The notes under the pieces: model-generated
What the model was told of the DNA's origin: nothing
What the model saw: only the letters and a program-made list of their open reading frames with translations
The model's database searches: none
Shown: piece by piece, positions 1 through 5,432 of the stretch
Numbering within the stretch: the stretch's first letter is position 1
Layout: each line of letters opens with the position of its first letter
NCBI RefSeq assembly: GCF_902493135.1
Contig: NZ_CABUOD010000081.1
Location: 1 to 8,705 of the forward strand
Direction: 5' to 3'
DNA length: 8,705 nt
DNA from: an uncultured Parabacteroides sp.
GTDB lineage: Bacteria > Bacteroidota > Bacteroidia > Bacteroidales > Tannerellaceae
Position numbers and translations under genes: made by a program

Positions 1-54
1 CGTAAACTTGGGTAAGATTTTATAGATATTGTTTGGAGAGGACTTAGAATTCAC
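1..54 (-). CDS. possible start of a small protein, cut by the window edge
   Basis: A minus-strand frame opens with GTG at 54 and stays open to the window edge (18 codons, reading VNSKSSPNNIYKILPKFT). The GTG directly abuts a purine-rich GGAGG, which is too close to serve as its own Shine-Dalgarno sequence, and no ATG lies nearby in frame. It follows the 37-residue gene on the same strand by about 75 bases. I do not recognise the product. It is listed because it is open, in the same direction as the neighbouring small genes and preceded by AGGAGG. It could equally be non-coding. Confidence 0.25.
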   Translation of the reverse strand, partial: MNSKSSPNNIYKILPKFT

Positions 55-128
55 CTCCTTCTTTTTAATTATTTTTTCTTCCTTTTATAATTCCGAATCA
101 AAAGTACAATAGCAAGGCCAGAGTTTCA

Positions 129-242
129 TCATACTTTTTCATCTTCTTTATGTTCAATCCGATACTTATAGATAAGAAGTGCAATCAAGCCAATCGTACT
201 ACCTATAGCCAAACTTCCAAATAAAACTACTGCTGGTTCCAT
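129..242 (-). CDS. 37-residue single-span membrane protein
   Basis: This short frame starts with ATG at 242 and ends with TGA at 129-131. The product is 37 residues long. Residues 4-25 are a continuous hydrophobic stretch (VVLFGSLAIGSTIGLIALLI), followed by a short charged cytoplasmic-type tail (YKYRIEHKEDEKV), so a single membrane helix with the C-terminus inside is the natural reading. It begins only 5 bases after the stop of the 70-residue membrane protein, which argues for translational coupling and one transcript. The family is not recognised. The ATG, the spacing and the clear helix-plus-charged-tail layout support it. A role as a small regulatory or phage-defence-type membrane peptide would be speculation. 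Confidence 0.55.
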   Translation of the reverse strand: MEPAVVLFGSLAIGSTIGLIALLIYKYRIEHKEDEKV

Positions 243-247
243 ATTCT

Positions 248-460
248 TTACTTTTTATGTTTTAAATCATAAATAACAAATCCAGTGGCTACAAACATAA
301 CAGTAGACCAAACTCCTACAAACAATACAAATCCTTTACTTTCCGCCATATCCAACAGCGTACTTAGCACTACACCCGCAAAGACAAGCTTTGCAATATC
401 AACAAAGAAATCGCCTAACTTCTCATTGATCTGAATTACTTCATTTGTTACTCTTTTCAT
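248..460 (-). CDS. 70-residue two-span small membrane protein
   Basis: I chose the ATG at 458-460, giving 70 residues; a TTG at 469 would add three residues but is the weaker start. The first 20 residues are amphipathic (MKRVTNEVIQINEKLGDFF). Two hydrophobic segments follow: about 21-37 (VDIAKLVFAGVVLSTLL) and about 44-64 (FVLFVGVWSTVMFVATGFVIY), ending in a basic tail DLKHKK. Small proteins of this layout, with an Ala-Lys-Leu-Val-Phe-Ala-Gly-Val-Val-Leu-Ser core, are common in Bacteroidales as uncharacterised DUF families (possibly DUF6722; this is from memory and not verified). A minus-strand promoter-like TATCTTTG lies at 491-498, about 30 bases upstream. It is probably co-transcribed with the 37-residue gene. 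No function can be assigned. Confidence 0.75.
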   Translation of the reverse strand: MKRVTNEVIQINEKLGDFFVDIAKLVFAGVVLSTLLDMAESKGFVLFVGVWSTVMFVATGFVIYDLKHKK

Positions 461-548
461 AGCTAACAACTATTTTGATTACTACACCCGCAAAGATAAA
501 TGAAATATTCGTACCGATAACACAAATCGTTACAAATAACTTGCTCAC
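441..548 (-). CDS. possible 35-residue membrane peptide with GTG start
   Basis: A minus-strand frame runs from GTG at 546-548 to TGA at 441-443 and overlaps the start of the 70-residue gene by 20 bases in another frame. It would encode 35 residues: a short SKLF start, a hydrophobic span of about 24 residues (VTICVIGTNISFIFAGVVIK and onward) and a charged tail YEKSNK. That layout matches the other two small genes here. Its Phe-Ala-Gly-Val-Val is encoded by the same 16 bases, in the same frame, as the corresponding residues of the 70-residue protein. Against it: the start is GTG, no promoter is visible upstream of it, and the best promoter for this strand lies inside it. It may be a real small gene, or the decayed remnant of a duplicated copy. 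Confidence 0.35.
   Translation of the reverse strand: MSKLFVTICVIGTNISFIFAGVVIKIVVSYEKSNK
491..526 (-). promoter_or_regulatory. putative Bacteroidetes-type promoter for the small membrane proteins
   Basis: On the minus strand TATCTTTG (plus-strand 491-498) matches the TAnnTTTG -7 box exactly, and TTTG (plus-strand 523-526) lies 24 bases upstream, slightly more than the usual 19-22. The 70-residue gene would start roughly 30 bases downstream. The box sits inside the 16-base repeat and inside the possible 35-residue frame, so its meaning depends on whether that frame is real. Confidence 0.45.
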
Positions 549-571
549 GTAAAGGATAATCTATACTTTTG
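541..571 (+). promoter_or_regulatory. promoter of the partner-switching operon
   Basis: TACTTTTG at 564-571 is an exact match to the Bacteroidetes -7 consensus TAnnTTTG, and TTG at 541-543 lies 20 bases upstream, in the range expected for the -33 element of the primary sigma factor. Transcription would begin near 578, leaving a short A-rich leader before the ATG at 602. It stands back to back with the minus-strand promoter candidate at 491-526. Confidence 0.7.
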
Positions 572-601
572 CTCGAACGTAAATCAGAATAAGAACAAAT
601 C

Positions 602-901
602 ATGAAGATAACAATAGAAAACGGAAAAGAGACTGTCATCAGCCTTTCCGGACAATTAGATACGTTAACTTCCGTCGATCTTGAAAAAGAGATCGCTCCC
701 ATCCTGCAGGGGGAAGCGCAAACGGTAGTGCTCAACGGTGCGGAACTGACCTACATCAGCAGTGCCGGACTCCGCCTGCTCCTTACGCTGCAAAAAGGGA
801 TGAAGAGCAAAGGAGGAGCCTTCCGGTTGAAGAACATCCGGAATGAGATCATGGAAATCCTGAACATCACCGGGTTCTCCCATATCCTCACGATCGAATA
901 A
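602..901 (+). CDS. STAS-domain anti-sigma-factor antagonist (SpoIIAA/RsbV-like)
   Basis: The 99-residue product is a single STAS domain, the usual size for this family. It opens with a beta strand pattern (MKITIENGKETVISLSGQLD), has the typical GQLDT turn near residues 17-21, and the conserved helix start YISSAGLRLLL at 51-61. Aligned to the family Asp-Ser-Ser-Gly signature, Ser54 falls at the phosphorylated serine; the preceding Asp is Ser53 here, and Ala55 replaces the second Ser. In known systems such a protein binds its anti-sigma kinase when dephosphorylated and is released when phosphorylated. It is the first gene of the operon, 30 bases after a good promoter, and is followed after 21 bases by its presumed kinase partner, the same order as spoIIAA-spoIIAB. 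The partner and phosphatase assignments are inferred from the gene order. Confidence 0.92.
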   Translation: MKITIENGKETVISLSGQLDTLTSVDLEKEIAPILQGEAQTVVLNGAELTYISSAGLRLLLTLQKGMKSKGGAFRLKNIRNEIMEILNITGFSHILTIE

Positions 902-922
902 CAAGCGTCCTTATTCCGGCAG

Positions 923-1333
923 ATGGCAAATACGCTACATATCAAGAACGAACTGGAACAGTTAACCCGCCTCTACGAGTTTCTGGACCGGCAAGCCGGC
1001 ATTTACGGACTGGAAGAACTACAGTCGATGCAGATCAAACTGGCACTTGAAGAAGCCGTGACCAATGTCATCCTGTACGCCTATCCGGACAAGAAAGACC
1101 AGGACATCCGTATCGACATGAGCTGCGAGAACAAACGGCTGACAATCGTCATAACCGACACCGGCATCGCTTTCAACCCGCTTGAAAGGCAGGAGCCGGA
1201 TCTGACGCTTTCGCTGGAAGAGCGCCCTATCGGCGGACTTGGGATCTATCTGGTCAAACAACTAATGACGGGAGTCACCTACAGTCATTCAGACGGAAAA
1301 AATATACTCACCATGACAAAAGACATTCATTGA
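923..1333 (+). CDS. anti-sigma-factor-type serine kinase/ATPase (RsbW/SpoIIAB-like)
   Basis: This 136-residue protein is a stand-alone GHKL ATPase domain (HATPase_c_2), the usual length of RsbW/SpoIIAB proteins. The N-box is ALEEAVTNVILYAY (41-54, key Asn48), the G1 box is DTGIAFNP (79-86, Asp79 and Gly81) and the G2 box is PIGGLGIYLVKQL (102-114). All three ATP-binding motifs are intact, so ATP binding and phosphorylation of the upstream STAS protein, probably at its Ser54, are expected. In Firmicutes these proteins also hold a sigma factor inactive. No such sigma factor is encoded nearby, so the second partner is open. It lies 21 bases after the STAS gene, and one base separates its stop from the next ATG, which indicates tight co-translation. 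The function as a partner-switch kinase is family knowledge; the specific target is unknown. Confidence 0.9.
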   Translation: MANTLHIKNELEQLTRLYEFLDRQAGIYGLEELQSMQIKLALEEAVTNVILYAYPDKKDQDIRIDMSCENKRLTIVITDTGIAFNPLERQEPDLTLSLEERPIGGLGIYLVKQLMTGVTYSHSDGKNILTMTKDIH

Positions 1334-1334
1334 T

Positions 1335-2456
1335 ATGGCAGACTTCGACATCAAGGATATTGCAGCACTCAAAATAAAGCGGCAGGTTATAGAGAAGATC
1401 ATATTAGCCGACTGGATCCTGATCATCCTGTCGATGTATTACGACTGGGGAGGATGGATCGCCTCCTTGATCGTCGCCCAATGCGTCCTCTATATTTACA
1501 AAGGGAGGTTACACAAACAGCTGAAACAAAAAGAATACCTGGCAAAGGTTGTGGAGGAGCGGACAATCGAACTCCGCATCCAGCGCGACCAGGTGCTGAC
1601 CGAATCCAAGAAACTCTCGGAAGCCCTCGACGCCCTGGCCAAAGCGCAGGACGAACTGGTCCGCAAGGAGAAGCTGGCGACAGTCGGACAATTGACGCAG
1701 GGACTGGTCGACCGCATCCTGAACCCGATCAACTACATCAACAACTTCGCCGGCCTTTCCGTCAACCTGATCAATGACCTGAAGGAGAACATCACCGACG
1801 AACAGGCGATCATGTCAAAAGAGAACTACGCCGACAGCATCGAGATCCTCGATATGATCAACAGCAACCTGCAGAAGATAAACGAACACGGCTGCAACAC
1901 CGTCCGGATCGTCAAAGCGATGGAAGAACTGTTGAAAGACCGTCACGGCGACGTCACTCCGACGGACATCGGCAACCTCTGCAAGGTGAACGTGGACGTG
2001 ATCCGCAAGCAGTTCAAAGAAGATATCGAGAACAAGCAAATACAGATCGAACTCGACTGCCCGGAAGAGCCCGCAACCGCAGAGATCAACATCGAGCAGA
2101 TGAACAAAGTGATGCTCAGCCTGCTCAAGAACAGCGTCTACGCATTGCTGAAGAAACTGCAGAAAGAGGACTTCACCCCGGTCATCAACATACACGTGGA
2201 AAAGAGACTGAACGGGACGATCTTCCTCAGCATCCGCGACAACGGCATCGGCATCGAGGACAACATCAAAGCCAAGATATTCGAACCGTTCTTCACCACG
2301 AAGCCCACTGCCGAGGCAGCGGGTGTCGGCTTGTACCTCTGCCGCGAGGTGATCCTGAACCACCAAGGCTCCATCATCGTGAAGAGCGAGAAGGACCACT
2401 TTACCGAGTTTATGATTACGATTCCTATTTATCAAAAAAGCAACAACAATGAATGA
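1335..2456 (+). CDS. membrane-anchored histidine-kinase-like protein with degenerate H-box
   Basis: The product is 373 residues. Residues about 19-37 and 39-56 form two hydrophobic helices separated by a very short turn (DWGG), so there is almost no outside domain. A coiled coil follows (about 58-115), then a dimerisation helix and a GHKL ATPase domain. The ATPase motifs are present: N-box with Asn266 (SLLKNSVYAL), G1 DNGIGI (302-307), F-box FEPFFTTK (316-323) and G2 AAGVGLYL (328-335, first Gly changed to Ala). The H-box is abnormal: the usual His-Glu-x-x-Asn-Pro reads Asp126-Arg127-Ile-Leu-Asn130-Pro131, although the flanks (ATVGQLTQGL, PINYINNF) are typical. It therefore cannot autophosphorylate at the normal site. 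Asn130, at the position linked to phosphatase activity in HisKA kinases, is kept. It overlaps the next gene, an intact kinase, by 8 bases. It probably acts as a sensor or regulator paired with that kinase (inference). Confidence 0.88.
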   Translation: MADFDIKDIAALKIKRQVIEKIILADWILIILSMYYDWGGWIASLIVAQCVLYIYKGRLHKQLKQKEYLAKVVEERTIELRIQRDQVLTESKKLSEALDALAKAQDELVRKEKLATVGQLTQGLVDRILNPINYINNFAGLSVNLINDLKENITDEQAIMSKENYADSIEILDMINSNLQKINEHGCNTVRIVKAMEELLKDRHGDVTPTDIGNLCKVNVDVIRKQFKEDIENKQIQIELDCPEEPATAEINIEQMNKVMLSLLKNSVYALLKKLQKEDFTPVINIHVEKRLNGTIFLSIRDNGIGIEDNIKAKIFEPFFTTKPTAEAAGVGLYLCREVILNHQGSIIVKSEKDHFTEFMITIPIYQKSNNNE

Positions 2457-3282
2457 AGACAGTATGAAAGAGTTAGAACGTCTGAGAAAACAGATCGGCC
2501 AGCAGGAAAAGATGGCTTCACTCGGACTGTTGAGCGCCGGTATCGCACATGAGATACAGAACCCGCTCAACTTCGTAATCAACTTCAGCAAACTATCATG
2601 CAAGTTGCTGCAAGATATGGAAGACGTACTGGACGAACTGGAAAGCAAGCTCCCAGCCGATGCGGACGAGGAGATCCGGGAAATCATGGAAGACCTGAAA
2701 GGCAACATGAGCAAGATAGAAGAAAACGGGAACCGCGCGTCGAGCATCGTCCGGGGCATCCTGCTCTATTCCCGCGGCAAGGACGACGAATACATACCGA
2801 CCGACCTCTGCCGGCTGACAAAAGAATATGTATGGCTTTCCTACCATGCCGTCCGTGCCAATAACAAGAGCTTCAATGTTACGATACTGGAAGAATACGA
2901 CGAGACGCTCCCGCAGGTCAAAGTGATCCCGCAGGACTTCAGCCGCGCCGTCCTCAACCTGATGAATAATGCCTGCTATGCCGTCTTCAGCAAGTCCAAA
3001 GGCATCACCGAAAGTCCTTACCAACCGACAATCAAAGTCAGCCTGAAAAAGGACGGCGACCGGGTACGGCTGATTATCGAAGACAATGGCTCAGGGATCA
3101 CGAAGGAGGTCAAAGAAAAACTTTATACGCCGTTCTTCACTACCAAGCCGGTCGGTGAAGGGACCGGCCTCGGCCTCTCTATCACCAAATCGATTATCGA
3201 ACAAAAACATAACGGAACGATCGAGATGGAATCCGAACCGAACGAGTTCACCCGGTTCACCATCACCATTCCGATTCAATAA
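2449..3282 (+). CDS. soluble sensor-less histidine kinase (HisKA + HATPase_c)
   Basis: The 277-residue product has no membrane segment and no separate sensor domain. After a short coiled helix (1-20) comes a canonical H-box, ASLGLLSAGIAHEIQNPLNF (23-42), with phosphoacceptor His34, Glu35 and Asn38. The ATPase domain has the N-box VLNLMNNACYAV (Asn174), G1 EDNGSGI (211-217), F-box LYTPFFTTK (225-233) and a full G2 box GEGTGLGLS (236-244). All catalytic residues are present, so autophosphorylation and transfer to the response regulator encoded 20 bases downstream are expected. It resembles the preceding gene along its whole catalytic part (same FFTTKP, same NPxN context), which suggests an old tandem duplication. 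Its ATG lies inside the preceding gene (ATGAATGA overlap), so translation is probably coupled. With no sensor of its own it likely takes its signal from the membrane-bound partner (inference). Confidence 0.92.
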   Translation: MNEDSMKELERLRKQIGQQEKMASLGLLSAGIAHEIQNPLNFVINFSKLSCKLLQDMEDVLDELESKLPADADEEIREIMEDLKGNMSKIEENGNRASSIVRGILLYSRGKDDEYIPTDLCRLTKEYVWLSYHAVRANNKSFNVTILEEYDETLPQVKVIPQDFSRAVLNLMNNACYAVFSKSKGITESPYQPTIKVSLKKDGDRVRLIIEDNGSGITKEVKEKLYTPFFTTKPVGEGTGLGLSITKSIIEQKHNGTIEMESEPNEFTRFTITIPIQ

Positions 3283-3302
3283 ATAAGAGAAACAACGCTA
3301 CT

Positions 3303-4466
3303 ATGGCTATAAAAATATTAAGTGTAGACGACGAACTGGACCTGGAAATACTGCTGACCCAATATTTCCGGCGCAAGATAAAGAAAGGCGAATACGAATT
3401 CCATTTCGCCCACAACGGGCTGGAAGCGCTCCAGATGATGCTTGCCATGCCGGACTTCGATGTGATCCTGAGCGACATCAACATGCCGGAGATGGACGGT
3501 CTCACGCTGCTCACGAAGATCAACGAGATGCGTAACCCGGCGCTGAAATGCATCATGGTATCGGCCTACGGCGATATGGAGAATATCCGCAGCGCCATGA
3601 ACCAAGGGGCTTTCGACTTCACAACCAAGCCGATCAACCTCGAAGACCTCGAACGTACCATCGAAAAGGCGGCCGAGCAGATCGCTTTCATCAAGCAGGC
3701 GCAAAAGGAACACACGCAGTTGGAATCCATCCAGAACGACCTGCACGTCGCCCAGGAAATCCAGCAGACGATCCTGCCCAAGACATTCCCTCCGTTTCCG
3801 GAGCTGAAATCGTTCGACCTGTACGCCTATATGAGTGCAGCCAAATATGTAGGAGGAGATTTTTATGATTTCTTCCGCATCGACCAGGACCGCCTGGGCT
3901 TCGTCATTGCCGACGTGTCGGGCAAGGGGGTTCCCGCCGCCATCTTCATGGCGATCAGCCGGACTGTGATACGTGCCATCGCGCTGACCGAGAATTCGGC
4001 ATCCATGTGCATGCAACGTTCCAATAACATTCTCTGCCAGGAAAGCGTAAACGATATGTTCGTAACCGTATTTTATGGTATTCTGAATATACATACAGGC
4101 GTTGTCACTTATTGCAATGCCGGCCACAATCCTCCTATCCTGATGAAAAAAGACGGTTCCGTTTCCAAAGTCCCGCCCACAGGCGATTTAATATTGGGAG
4201 CAATCAACGATGCCGGCTACCACGAAAAGGAATTGAAGCTGTCGCCGGGCGATAACCTTTTCCTCTATACCGACGGGGTAACGGAGGCGATGAACACGAA
4301 GCATGAACTGTACAGCGAACAACGGTTGCTCGAAAACTGTCGGACGCTCGCCGGAAAGGACCCGAAAGAGGTGGTGGAAAAGATAACCGAGACGGTGGGC
4401 GAGTTTGTTGTCGGTGCAGTCCAATCAGACGATATTACGTTGCTTTCAATCTGCTATAAAGGGTGA
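3303..4466 (+). CDS. response regulator fused to PP2C/SpoIIE-type phosphatase
   Basis: The 387-residue protein has an N-terminal receiver domain (about 1-122): acidic pocket Asp9-Asp10, phosphoacceptor Asp58 in LSDINMPEMDG, Ser87 at the switch position and Lys109 in TTKP. A helical linker (about 123-160, VAQEIQQTILPK) leads to a PP2C/SpoIIE domain with the metal-binding motifs GGDFYDF (184-190, Asp186), ADVSGKGVPA (203-212, Asp204), TDGVTEA (323-329, Asp324) and SDDITLL (375-381). All catalytic aspartates are present. Proteins of this layout, such as RsbU-like regulators and similar REC-PP2C proteins, dephosphorylate a STAS antagonist when the receiver is phosphorylated. The obvious kinase is the soluble one just upstream, and the obvious substrate is the STAS protein that begins the operon. 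It is the last gene, followed by a strong terminator hairpin. The regulation by phosphorylation is inferred from the architecture. Confidence 0.93.
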   Translation: MAIKILSVDDELDLEILLTQYFRRKIKKGEYEFHFAHNGLEALQMMLAMPDFDVILSDINMPEMDGLTLLTKINEMRNPALKCIMVSAYGDMENIRSAMNQGAFDFTTKPINLEDLERTIEKAAEQIAFIKQAQKEHTQLESIQNDLHVAQEIQQTILPKTFPPFPELKSFDLYAYMSAAKYVGGDFYDFFRIDQDRLGFVIADVSGKGVPAAIFMAISRTVIRAIALTENSASMCMQRSNNILCQESVNDMFVTVFYGILNIHTGVVTYCNAGHNPPILMKKDGSVSKVPPTGDLILGAINDAGYHEKELKLSPGDNLFLYTDGVTEAMNTKHELYSEQRLLENCRTLAGKDPKEVVEKITETVGEFVVGAVQSDDITLLSICYKG

Positions 4467-4507
4467 TAAAGGCGAGTTGTGCAATCGCAAGTTGATCATC
4501 CCCCTAA

Positions 4508-4549
4508 AATAAGTAGCCCGGCCTCCAATAGGAAGTCGGGCTACTTATT
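4508..4549. terminator. bidirectional terminator between convergent genes
   Basis: A perfect 13-base inverted repeat, with arms AATAAGTAGCCCG at 4508-4520 and CGGGCTACTTATT at 4537-4549, can be extended by a G-U and a C-G pair into the loop. It is flanked by A/T runs on both sides (TAAAA before, ATATTAA after), so it can end transcription of both the plus-strand operon and the minus-strand lipoprotein gene. Confidence 0.85.
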
Positions 4550-4568
4550 ATATTAATGTATAGGAAAC

Positions 4569-5399
4569 TTACTTCAACAAAGCATCGCGGATACCCATGA
4601 TCTCGGCATTTGCAGCACGAGCGCCCTGGATAGAAGCAACCTTTTCTTTCAGCGGAGCAATCGTTTCGCCTAACTGTTTCAGGTCAGGATAGTAAGCAGC
4701 CAAATCGGCAACCACTTCTTCCAACATGCTGACACGTTTTTCCATATTTGCAGAAAGTCCGGCAGAAGTAGCATCGCCCTCTACAACCAATGTAGGATTG
4801 GCAACCAGGCAAGCATATTCGGCAGAAGCAGCGCCTAACATTTCAACTTCGGCATCTATTTTGTTTTCGGCAGCCATCTTTTCGATGATCTTGTCTTCCT
4901 GTGCGTTCAGGAAAGCTTGCAATTGTTCTTTAGTCGCATCTTTCGGAGCCTGTTCTTTCAGGATATCCAAAACAAACGACACATTCAGGTCTGTGGCCAA
5001 CTTGGCAATTACGCCTTCCACTTCGGCTGTCGGCTTACCGATCGCCTTCAGGACGTTATAATCAGCCATGTACATACCCAATGCACGGGCCTTCTGCGTC
5101 GGAGTGCTCAATTCGGCAGCCTTACCAACCGGCACCATATACTTGATATCACCCACATTTACTTTCACTTCACCAGTCGAAAGACGGTAAGGAATATCAG
5201 AATCCGGCATGTCCTTCAACAATTGAATTGTCTCTTGTTTCAACTCCTCGGTCAACAGGTCTTTCGGAGCCTTACCTGCTATAACAGCGGCTTCTTCAGT
5301 CTTTTCGGCTTCTTCGCTTGTTTTCTTGGCTCCGTTGCAGGAAGTCATTCCAAACACTAATGCTGCTACGGCGAGCATGCTTAATACACTCTTTTTCAT
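4569..5399 (-). CDS. helical outer-membrane-type lipoprotein of unknown function
   Basis: The 276-residue product starts with a lipoprotein signal peptide: basic MKK, a hydrophobic core (VLSMLAVAALVFGM) and a lipobox Met-Thr-Ser-Cys with Cys21. The mature part begins with a flexible Lys/Glu-rich spacer (about 24-38), then a mostly alpha-helical domain rich in Ala, Glu, Lys and Leu with no cysteine beyond C21 except one near residue 198. There is no recognisable enzyme motif, and I do not recognise the family. The gene begins 33 bases after the stop of the ABC transporter gene on the same strand, with no -7 box found in between, so it is probably read from the same transcript. It may be an accessory envelope protein of that transporter (inference from position only). 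It ends close to the shared terminator. Confidence 0.85.
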   Translation of the reverse strand: MKKSVLSMLAVAALVFGMTSCNGAKKTSEEAEKTEEAAVIAGKAPKDLLTEELKQETIQLLKDMPDSDIPYRLSTGEVKVNVGDIKYMVPVGKAAELSTPTQKARALGMYMADYNVLKAIGKPTAEVEGVIAKLATDLNVSFVLDILKEQAPKDATKEQLQAFLNAQEDKIIEKMAAENKIDAEVEMLGAASAEYACLVANPTLVVEGDATSAGLSANMEKRVSMLEEVVADLAAYYPDLKQLGETIAPLKEKVASIQGARAANAEIMGIRDALLK

Positions 5400-5432
5400 A
5401 TTGTATAATTTAATAATTTATTATTTCGGACC

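Noticed and set aside
83..135. 15-codon frame on the minus strand overlapping the stop of the 37-residue gene
   Set aside because: Too short, without a hydrophobic or conserved pattern; nothing supports translation.
463..735. 90-codon open frame on the minus strand
   Set aside because: Overlaps the STAS gene and its promoter antisense; no start context or motifs.
1815..2759. 314-codon open frame on the minus strand
   Set aside because: Antisense to the two kinase genes and spanning their overlap; Val/Asp/Leu-rich mirror translation without motifs.
3318..4127. 269-codon open frame on the minus strand
   Set aside because: Antisense to the receiver-phosphatase gene, whose catalytic motifs are all intact.
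5400..5432. A separate promoter for the lipoprotein gene
   Set aside because: The AT-rich leader contains no TAnnTTTG box on the minus strand; its AATAA...TTATT inverted repeat is weak and expected in such AT-rich DNA.
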